Shown here one piece after another: positions 1 to 4,470 of a DNA stretch of 5,323 nucleotides. Positions within the stretch are counted from its first letter, which is position 1. Every line of letters begins with the position of its first letter. This stretch comes from Syntrophales bacterium. GTDB taxonomy: Bacteria; Desulfobacterota; Syntrophia; Syntrophales; UBA2251. Below the pieces are notes generated by a model. It saw only the letters and a list, made by a program, of their open reading frames with translations. It made no database searches and was not told where the DNA came from. A program made the translations under genes and the position numbers. Location: assembly GCA_023230905.1 (NCBI GenBank), contig JALNWL010000178.1, forward strand, positions 1 to 5,323, read 5' to 3'.

Positions 1-649
1 CCACGTAGGCGTTGCCGGGCCCCACGATCTTGTCCACCGCCGGGATCGAGGCGGTCCCGTAGGCCAGGGCGGCGATGGCCTGCGCGCCGCCGATCTTGAA
101 GATGCGCGTCACGCCGGCCACCCGCGCGGCGGCGGCGATCAGGGGGTTGAGCCTCCCCTCCCGGGCGGGAGACACGAGGAGGATCTCCCGCACACCCGCG
201 ATCCGGGCCGGGATGGCCGCCATGAGGACCGTCGAGGGATACGCGGCCAGTCCCCCGGGGGCGTAGATCCCGATCCGCTCCAGTGGCAGGATGCGCTGTC
301 CCCAGGTGATTCCCGGTTCGTCTTCCGCGCAGTAGCTGTCGATCCGTTGCTGCCGGTGAAACCGTTCGATCCGGCGGGCCGCCAGTTCGATCAGTTCGAA
401 GTCCGCCGCCGCAACCCCCGCCGCGGCGGCGGACCACTCCGTCGGCGCGACCTCGACGGTTTCCGCCGTCGGCGTGTACCCGTCGAACCGCGCCGTCAGG
501 GCGAACAGGGCGTCATCCCCGCGGGAGGCCACATCCGCCACGATCCCCTTCACTTCCGCGAGCAGAGTCTCGTCGAAGGCACGGCCCCGCAGTCTGAGAT
601 CGCGAAAAAAGGCGTCGAAATCCCGCTCGGATGTTCGTCTGATCTTCAT
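1..649 (-). CDS. hisD: Histidinol dehydrogenase, N-terminal half (cut by window edge)
   Basis: HisD is a cytoplasmic zinc enzyme that oxidises L-histidinol to L-histidine through the aldehyde with two NAD+, the last two steps of histidine synthesis. Translating back from the edge gives 216 complete residues of a family usually near 430. Visible family blocks are GIYAPGG (about 127-133, nucleotide-binding region), YPSTVLMAAIPA (137-148), FKIGGAQAIAALAYGT (184-199) and DKIVGPGNAYV (206-216). The catalytic Glu-His pair and the zinc ligands of the family lie in the missing C-terminal half, so catalytic integrity cannot be judged. The ATG at 647-649 is chosen because it lies one base after the murA stop, has an AGGAGG upstream, and gives the usual HisD N-terminus. 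It probably shares the murA transcript and may be followed by other his genes outside the window. Identification is secure; completeness is unknown. Confidence 0.96.
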   Translation of the reverse strand, partial: MKIRRTSERDFDAFFRDLRLRGRAFDETLLAEVKGIVADVASRGDDALFALTARFDGYTPTAETVEVAPTEWSAAAAGVAAADFELIELAARRIERFHRQQRIDSYCAEDEPGITWGQRILPLERIGIYAPGGLAAYPSTVLMAAIPARIAGVREILLVSPAREGRLNPLIAAAARVAGVTRIFKIGGAQAIAALAYGTASIPAVDKIVGPGNAYV

Positions 650-650
650 G

Positions 651-1901
651 TCAAGCCCGCATCCTCCTGATATCCGCCCCGAGCGCGGAGAATTTCTTTT
701 CGATCTGCTGATAGCCGCGATCGATGTGGTAGACCCGCAGGAGCTCCGTCCGGCCCTCGGCCATGAGTCCGGCCAGGATGAGGGAGGCCGAGGCCCGCAG
801 GTCCGTGGCCATCACCGCGGCACCCCGGAGTCCGGGCGTCCCCCTGACCACCGCGCTGTTGCCCTGGATCTGGATGTCCGCCCCCATGCGGAGCAGTTCG
901 CTCACGTGCATGAAACGGTTCTCGAAAACGGTTTCCGTGATGACGCTGAGTCCCGAGGCGGCCGTCATGTAGGCCATCATCTGCGCCTGCAGGTCGGTGG
1001 GAAATCCCGGGTATGGCAGGGTCGTGATGTCGACGCTCTTGATCCGGCTTCCGCCGGCCGCCCGGATTTCGCCTCCCCCGACCGTGATGGACATGCCCGT
1101 TTCGCGCAGCTTCGTGATCAGGGCATCCAGGTGCGTCGGATCGCAACCGGTCAGGCGGATGTCGCCCCCGGTCATGCCGGCGGCGATCATGAACGTGCCC
1201 GCCTCGATCCGGTCCGGGATCACCGCCGCATCGACGGGATGAAGCCGCTCCACCCCCTCGATGCGGATCTCGTCCGTTCCCGCCCCGTCGATCCGGGCGC
1301 CCATGCCCGTCAGGACCTGCGCCAGATTCACGATCTCCGGTTCCCGGGCGGCGTTTTTCAAAACCGTCGTTCCCCGGGCCAGGCAGGCCGCCATCAGGAT
1401 GTTTTCCGTTCCCGTCACCGTGGAGATGTCGAAGTAGATCTCCGCCCCGTTCAGGCGGGGGCAACGGGCCTCCACGTAGCCGTCCCGGAGTTCGACCTCC
1501 GCGCCCATCTCCTGGAGTGCCTTGATATGCAGATTCACCGGACGGGCCCCGATGGCGCATCCGCCCGGCAGAGACACCCGGGCTTCGCCCAGACGCGCGA
1601 CCAGCGGCCCCAGGACGAGGATCGACGCCCGCATGGTTCGAACCAGGTCGTAGGAGGCCTCGCAACGGGTGAGGTCGGTCGCATCGAGTGAAAGCGTTTC
1701 TCTCCCCTCCATCCGCACGCCGAAGCTCGCCAGCAATTTCTTGACCGTCTTGATGTCCACGAGGTCCGGAACGTTGTGAAAGGTGTTCGGGCCTTCCGTC
1801 AGGAGCGCGGAGATGAGGATGGGCAGGGCGGCGTTCTTCGCCCCGCTGATCCGGACCTCCCCTTCGAGCCTGCGGCCCCCTTCGATGACGATCTTATCCA
1901 A
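651..1901 (-). CDS. murA: UDP-N-acetylglucosamine 1-carboxyvinyltransferase (MurA)
   Basis: MurA transfers enolpyruvate from PEP to UDP-GlcNAc in the cytoplasm, the committed step of peptidoglycan synthesis. The 416-residue product is full length (E. coli MurA has 419) and aligns from end to end as the two-domain EPSP-synthase fold. Visible key residues are Lys22 in SGAKNAALP, Arg91 in MRASI, the catalytic Cys115 in LPGGCAIGAR with Arg120, Asp303 in FPTDLQAQ (E. coli Asp305) and Arg395 in HIDRGY (E. coli Arg397). Because the loop residue is Cys and not Asp, the family rule predicts fosfomycin sensitivity of the enzyme. The start codon is TTG (1899-1901), giving the normal MDKIVIEGG N-terminus and backed by a strong Shine-Dalgarno. 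It follows prmC by 3 bases and precedes hisD by 1 base, implying co-transcription and coupling. Confidence 0.98.
   Translation of the reverse strand: MDKIVIEGGRRLEGEVRISGAKNAALPILISALLTEGPNTFHNVPDLVDIKTVKKLLASFGVRMEGRETLSLDATDLTRCEASYDLVRTMRASILVLGPLVARLGEARVSLPGGCAIGARPVNLHIKALQEMGAEVELRDGYVEARCPRLNGAEIYFDISTVTGTENILMAACLARGTTVLKNAAREPEIVNLAQVLTGMGARIDGAGTDEIRIEGVERLHPVDAAVIPDRIEAGTFMIAAGMTGGDIRLTGCDPTHLDALITKLRETGMSITVGGGEIRAAGGSRIKSVDITTLPYPGFPTDLQAQMMAYMTAASGLSVITETVFENRFMHVSELLRMGADIQIQGNSAVVRGTPGLRGAAVMATDLRASASLILAGLMAEGRTELLRVYHIDRGYQQIEKKFSALGADIRRMRA
663..668 (-). promoter_or_regulatory. Ribosome binding site of hisD, inside the end of murA
   Basis: A perfect AGGAGG lies within the last codons of murA, 13 bases before the hisD ATG. 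The spacing is longer than the usual 5-9 bases. Ribosomes finishing murA one base before the hisD start could therefore contribute by coupling. It supports the ATG at 647-649 as the hisD start. Confidence 0.6.
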
Positions 1902-1904
1902 CCC

Positions 1905-1912
1905 TCACCTCC
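1905..1912 (-). promoter_or_regulatory. Strong ribosome binding site of murA overlapping the prmC stop
   Basis: GGAGGTGA matches the 16S rRNA anti-Shine-Dalgarno well, and its last three bases are the TGA stop of prmC. The GGAGG core ends 6 bases before the TTG start of murA, which is ideal spacing. This site decides in favour of the TTG start. It also means a ribosome terminating on prmC sits directly on the murA initiation site. Confidence 0.85.
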
Positions 1913-2747
1913 ATCGGGCCCGGATGACCCGTTCCCTGCCGCCGTAGTCTTTCCTCCGGACGATGTCCGCATATCCCGCCTTCTCCAGGACGGCGGTCAG
2001 ACGCCCGCCCTGTCCCTCGCCCATCTCCAAGCAGAGCCAGCCGCCCGCCGTCAGGTACCGCCCGCCGTCCGCGATCAGGCGGCGGTGCACGTCCGTCCCG
2101 TCCGGCCCGGCGAGCAGGGCCAGCCGCGGTTCGCAGCGGACCTCCGCCGGCAGGCCGTCGTACGCCCCCTCCGGGATGTAGGGCGGATTGGAGACAACGA
2201 GGTCGAACGGCCCCCGCACCGGTTCGAACAGATCCCCCGCCATCAGGGCGATACGGTCATCGACGCCGTGGCGCCGCGCGTTGACGCGCGCCAGCGCGAG
2301 GGCGTCCGGGGAAATGTCCGTGGCCGCGATCCGGGCGAGCGGCAGCTCCGTCGCCAAGGCGATGCTGACGGCGCCGCTGCCGACGCCGACCTCCAGAATC
2401 CTCGAATCGGCCGGCAGGGAGGAAGCCAGGCGCAGCACCTCTTCCACCAGAATCTCCGTCTCCGGCCGCGGGACGAGGACCTGCGGGCCCACCGTGAGCG
2501 GCAGCGACCAGAATTCCTTCTCGCCCGTGATATAGGCCACCGGCTGCCCCCGGCGGCGGCGGCCGACCCAGCTGGCAAAGCGGCGGCGGTGATCGGGCGG
2601 CACCTCACGCTCGGGATGAATGTAAAATTCGCTTCGGTCCGTCCGCAGACAGGCGGCGAGGAGCACCTCGGCATCCAAGCGGGGCGTCGGGAGGCCTTCC
2701 CGCGCGAAGGTCCGGGTGGTCCGGTCGATGAGTCCGCGAATGTTCAT
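1905..2747 (-). CDS. prmC: Peptide chain release factor N5-glutamine methyltransferase (PrmC/HemK)
   Basis: PrmC uses S-adenosylmethionine to methylate the glutamine of the GGQ motif in RF1 and RF2, which raises peptide release efficiency. The product has 280 residues, normal for the family (E. coli 277). The N-terminal helical substrate-binding domain (about 1-75) leads into the PrmC block QPVAYITGEKEFW (68-80) and VPRPETE (92-98). The Rossmann methyltransferase domain follows: SAM motif I ILEVGVGSGAVSIALA (117-132), the acidic ATDIS (142-146), and the catalytic NPPY (187-190) that binds the target glutamine. Motif I reads EVGVGSG where many homologues have DLGTGSG, but the glycines are kept. 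The ATG lies 5 bases after the prfA stop with no obvious Shine-Dalgarno, so translation is probably coupled to prfA, the gene for its own substrate. The assignment is secure. Confidence 0.97.
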   Translation of the reverse strand: MNIRGLIDRTTRTFAREGLPTPRLDAEVLLAACLRTDRSEFYIHPEREVPPDHRRRFASWVGRRRRGQPVAYITGEKEFWSLPLTVGPQVLVPRPETEILVEEVLRLASSLPADSRILEVGVGSGAVSIALATELPLARIAATDISPDALALARVNARRHGVDDRIALMAGDLFEPVRGPFDLVVSNPPYIPEGAYDGLPAEVRCEPRLALLAGPDGTDVHRRLIADGGRYLTAGGWLCLEMGEGQGGRLTAVLEKAGYADIVRRKDYGGRERVIRARWR

Positions 2748-2752
2748 GTTCG

Positions 2753-3823
2753 TCAGCCGGCGGACTGTTTGAGGGCTTCCGTCTGGTAATGGGTGCTCAA
2801 GGCCTCGAGGACCTCCTCGATGTCCCCGTCCAGAAAGCCCTCCAGGTTGTAGAGGGTCAGGCCGATCCGGTGATCCGACACCCGCCCCTGCGGGTAATTG
2901 TAGGTCCGGATGCGCTCGCTCCGGTCACCGCTGCCCACCATGATCTTCCGGGCCTCCGAGATCTCCGCGTTCTGCCGGGTCACCATGCCGTCCAGCAGCC
3001 GTGCGCGGAGAACCTTCATCGCCTTGGCCTTGTTCTTGAGCTGGGATTTCTCATCCTGGCAGGTGACGACGAGTCCCGTCGGCAGGTGGGTGATCCGGAC
3101 GGCGGAATCCGTGGTGTTGACGCTCTGCCCGCCGTGACCGCTGGAATGGTACACGTCGATCCTCAGGTCGTTGGGATCGATCTGAACCTCCACCTCCTCC
3201 GCCTCCGGCAGGATGGCCACCGTGACGGCCGACGTGTGGATCCTCCCCTGGGCCTCGGTGACGGGCACGCGCTGGACCCGGTGGACCCCGCTCTCGTACT
3301 TCATTCGGCTGAAGGCGCCCGCCCCCGTGATGAGGGCGATGATCTCCTTGAAACCGCCCATGCCGCCGGCCGGGGTGCTGCTGACGACCTCGATCTTCCA
3401 GCGGTTGCGCTCGGCGAACCGCGCGTACATCCGGAAGAGATCGCCGGCGAAAAGCCCCGCCTCGTCGCCGCCGGTCCCGGCCCGGATTTCGAGGAAGACG
3501 TTCCTCTCGTCGTTGGGGTCCTTCGGCAGCAGGAGCCGCTTCAGGCGCTCTTCCAGTCCGTCGAGGGCCTCCTTCAGGACGGGGAGCTCCTCCTTCGCCA
3601 TCTCGCGGATGTCCTCATCCGGCCCCCGGAGAAGCTCCTGATCCTCACGGATCCGGGCCTCCGTTTTCTCGTAGAGGCGGAAGGTCTCCACGAGTTCGCG
3701 CAGATCCGCATGCTCCTTGGCGTGGCGCTGGTAAACGGCCTGTTTCGCGATGACCTCCGGATCGCTCAGCAGACGCTCGAGCTCCTCGTAGCGGCTTTCA
3801 ATCTCCTTGATCCGTTTGAACAT
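2753..3823 (-). CDS. prfA: Peptide chain release factor 1 (RF1)
   Basis: RF1 recognises UAA and UAG stop codons in the ribosomal A site and triggers hydrolysis of peptidyl-tRNA. The product has 356 residues (E. coli RF1 360). A charged N-terminal helical domain (about 1-100) is followed by the release-factor core. The codon-recognition tripeptide is PVT (187-189) in VQRVPVTEAQGRIHTSA, the PxT class that marks RF1; RF2 would have SPF. The catalytic GGQ is at 231-233 in SGHGGQSVNTTDSAVRITH, with Gln233 the expected target of PrmC, encoded next. Family blocks RSERIRTYNYPQGRVSDHRIG (about 301-321) complete domains 2 and 4. There is no internal frameshift, which also argues against RF2. The ATG at 3821-3823 gives the normal MFKRIKEIE start, with a weak GGGGAA seven bases upstream. 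A 306-base non-coding leader precedes it. Confidence 0.98.
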   Translation of the reverse strand: MFKRIKEIESRYEELERLLSDPEVIAKQAVYQRHAKEHADLRELVETFRLYEKTEARIREDQELLRGPDEDIREMAKEELPVLKEALDGLEERLKRLLLPKDPNDERNVFLEIRAGTGGDEAGLFAGDLFRMYARFAERNRWKIEVVSSTPAGGMGGFKEIIALITGAGAFSRMKYESGVHRVQRVPVTEAQGRIHTSAVTVAILPEAEEVEVQIDPNDLRIDVYHSSGHGGQSVNTTDSAVRITHLPTGLVVTCQDEKSQLKNKAKAMKVLRARLLDGMVTRQNAEISEARKIMVGSGDRSERIRTYNYPQGRVSDHRIGLTLYNLEGFLDGDIEEVLEALSTHYQTEALKQSAG

Positions 3824-3828
3824 GGTCG

Positions 3829-3834
3829 TTCCCC
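3829..3834 (-). promoter_or_regulatory. Probable weak ribosome binding site of prfA
   Basis: GGGGAA lies 7 bases before the prfA ATG. It is a partial match to the Shine-Dalgarno consensus at good spacing. No better purine-rich site is visible nearby, and the small palindromes at 3841-3868 lie just upstream of it in the mRNA. Confidence 0.4.
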
Positions 3835-3840
3835 GCGGCG

Positions 3841-3868
3841 CGTCCGGACGGCACCGGCCTGAACCGGT
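3841..3868 (-). repeat. Two small inverted repeats upstream of the prfA start
   Basis: CGTCCGGACG (3841-3850) is a perfect 10-base palindrome. Beside it ACCGG (3853-3857) and CCGGT (3864-3868) form a 5-bp stem with a 6-base loop. They sit 7 or more bases upstream of the putative prfA ribosome binding site. They could structure the mRNA leader or bind a protein. In DNA this GC-rich, short palindromes also arise by chance. Confidence 0.35.
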
Positions 3869-3976
3869 CCCGCATGAACGCCCGCCCTATCCGGCGAGTC
3901 CGGAGCGCGGACGCTTCCGGGCACGCCGAAGGAAAAATGTCAGAATGGAATGCAGCGCCGGGGTCAAGGGAAACCG

Positions 3977-4000
3977 CCCGCCCGGGATCGTCCGGGCGGG
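3977..4000 (-). terminator. Strong 9-bp stem-loop in the prfA leader (possible terminator or attenuator)
   Basis: Read on the minus strand, CCCGCCCGG and CCGGGCGGG form a perfect nine-pair, entirely G-C stem around the 6-base loop ACGATC. It is followed by CGGTTTCCCTT, with only a short, interrupted T run, so it is a poor match to a canonical intrinsic terminator. It lies 130 bases after the rpmE stop and about 150 bases before prfA. It could cause partial termination between the two genes, be an RNA-processing or stability element, or be chance structure. The stem itself is seen directly; the role is inferred. Confidence 0.4.
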
Positions 4001-4129
4001 GTGGAGGTGTCGTCGAAAGGGTGCACACCGGATAGGGCCGTAACAATGCGCCTTCACCGCGCCTTTCCTGAGATTCGTTCCGATCGGGGGCAACGGAGGG
4101 ACGTTTCGGCCCCCGCACGGGGCAGCGGA

Positions 4130-4342
4130 TTATTTCTTCCCGCCCGTGCCGGCGTATTTCTTCTTGAACCGTTCCACGCGGCCTTCCGTGTCGACGATCT
4201 TCTGCTTGCCCGTCATGAACGGATGGCACTGGGAGCAAATTTCGATCTTGATGTCCTTCTTCGTGGACCGCGTTTCGATGACATTCCCGCAAACGCAGGT
4301 AATGGTCGTTTCCTGATAGTCTGGATGGATCCCTTCCTTCAT
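4130..4342 (-). CDS. rpmE: 50S ribosomal protein L31, zinc-binding (C+) form
   Basis: L31 (bL31) is a small protein of the large ribosomal subunit that helps bridge the subunits. The 70-residue product matches the usual length. It begins MKEGIHPDYQ, the typical L31 N-terminus, and has Cys16-x-Cys18 and Cys36-x-x-Cys39, the four-cysteine set of the zinc-binding form. The zinc-free paralogue made under zinc starvation lacks this set. The family block CHPFMTGKQK (39-48) and a basic tail ending GGKK complete it. The ATG at 4340-4342 is chosen over an in-frame ATG 90 bases upstream, because that one would put the start inside the promoter and add a non-homologous arginine-rich extension. An AAGGAGG lies upstream. 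It has its own promoter in the gap after rho and probably begins the transcript reaching hisD. Confidence 0.97.
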   Translation of the reverse strand: MKEGIHPDYQETTITCVCGNVIETRSTKKDIKIEICSQCHPFMTGKQKIVDTEGRVERFKKKYAGTGGKK

Positions 4343-4354
4343 GCTGTTCGCCAG

Positions 4355-4361
4355 CCTCCTT
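4355..4361 (-). promoter_or_regulatory. Ribosome binding site of rpmE
   Basis: AAGGAGG is a near-perfect Shine-Dalgarno, 12 bases before the rpmE ATG at 4340-4342, slightly longer than typical. It supports the short 70-residue start over the upstream in-frame ATG. The leader hairpins at 4373-4402 end about 11 bases before it. Confidence 0.75.
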
Positions 4362-4372
4362 CCCGATTGTCC

Positions 4373-4402
4373 CCGCCCCGGGGCGGACCGTCTCGCCGCC
4401 CC
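4373..4402 (-). promoter_or_regulatory. Alternative GC-rich hairpins in the rpmE leader
   Basis: On the minus strand GGGGCGG (4396-4402) can pair with CCGCCCC (4380-4386) as a perfect 7-bp stem with a 9-base loop. The same CCGCCCC is also the first half of a perfect 14-base palindrome (4373-4386), so it could instead pair with the next GGGGCGG, within one strand or between molecules. The element lies between the predicted transcription start and the rpmE ribosome binding site. Ribosomal protein genes are often controlled through leader RNA, but no L31-binding structure of this form is known to me. The role is inferred. Confidence 0.4.
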
Positions 4403-4407
4403 GCGCG

Positions 4408-4422
4408 TGCACAGGGGGTGCA
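4408..4422 (-). repeat. Inverted repeat at the predicted rpmE transcription start
   Basis: TGCAC (4418-4422) and GTGCA (4408-4412) flank CCCCT as a perfect 5-bp inverted repeat. It begins on the last base of the -10 box and spans the expected start of transcription near 4415. The position would suit an operator or a 5'-end hairpin. The repeat is short and could be chance. Confidence 0.3.
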
Positions 4423-4449
4423 TTATAGCCATCTCGAAAAAAAAAACAA
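4422..4449 (-). promoter_or_regulatory. Sigma70-type promoter of rpmE
   Basis: A perfect TATAAT -10 box (4422-4427) stands in an AT-rich island within otherwise GC-rich DNA. TTGTTT (4444-4449) lies 16 bases upstream as a partial -35 box; only its TTG matches consensus. The spacer begins with the rest of a run of ten T (4437-4446). Transcription would start near 4415 and give a leader of roughly 70 bases before rpmE. It lies in the gap after the rho stop, so rpmE and the genes downstream can be expressed independently of rho. Confidence 0.7.
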
Positions 4450-4470
4450 GTCTTTTTGTCGTCTTGGCCC

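Larger units (their letters stand above)
3824..4129 (-). other. 306-base rpmE-prfA intergenic region, no convincing gene
   Basis: No reading frame here resembles a known protein. The open frames on both strands are the random ones expected in GC-rich DNA, have no matching ribosome binding site, and run through the prfA start or the rpmE end. What it does hold, read in the direction of the operon, is a small 4-bp CCCC/GGGG hairpin 7 bases after the rpmE stop (4111-4122), a strong 9-bp stem-loop (3977-4000), an ACCGG/CCGGT hairpin and a 10-base palindrome near the prfA start. From memory, some related genomes carry a DUF1385-family gene between rpmE and prfA; I see no trace of it here. The region may be a long leader, or may contain a prfA promoter too divergent to recognise. 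Confidence 0.6.

Noticed and set aside
474..1691. 405-codon open frame on the plus strand opposite murA
   Set aside because: It is rich in Arg, His, Asp and Gly in the pattern of a reverse-strand shadow of a GC-rich gene, it overlaps the certain murA and the start of hisD, and it has no recognisable domain.
1776..2789. 337-codon open frame on the plus strand opposite prmC and the start of murA
   Set aside because: It is a compositional shadow with no domain, spanning two confidently identified genes and their junction.
2789..3862. 357-codon open frame on the plus strand opposite prfA
   Set aside because: It mirrors prfA almost exactly. Long antisense frames are expected opposite GC-rich genes, the protein is low-complexity and unlike any family I know, and prfA itself is certain.
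3937..3967. Promoter for prfA with TTGACC as the -35 box
   Set aside because: The -35 box matches five of six bases, but no acceptable -10 box occurs at 16-18 bases; the best hexamers match only about three of six.
4111..4122. Terminator after rpmE from a CCCC/GGGG hairpin
   Set aside because: The stem is only 4 bp and is followed by a mixed sequence with no T run.
3798..4412. 204-codon minus-strand frame running through rpmE and the rpmE-prfA gap
   Set aside because: It is an out-of-frame reading of rpmE continuing into the gap, with no domain and no fitting ribosome binding site.
4343..4432. 30-residue N-terminal extension of L31 from an upstream in-frame ATG
   Set aside because: The ATG lies just upstream of the TATAAT box and so before the predicted transcription start. 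The extension is arginine-rich and not part of the L31 family, while the downstream ATG gives the standard start.
4437..4459. Intrinsic terminator of rho before the T10 tract
   Set aside because: Only a 4-bp ACAA/TTGT stem precedes the T run. It is too weak for a terminator, and the T tract is better explained as part of the rpmE promoter.
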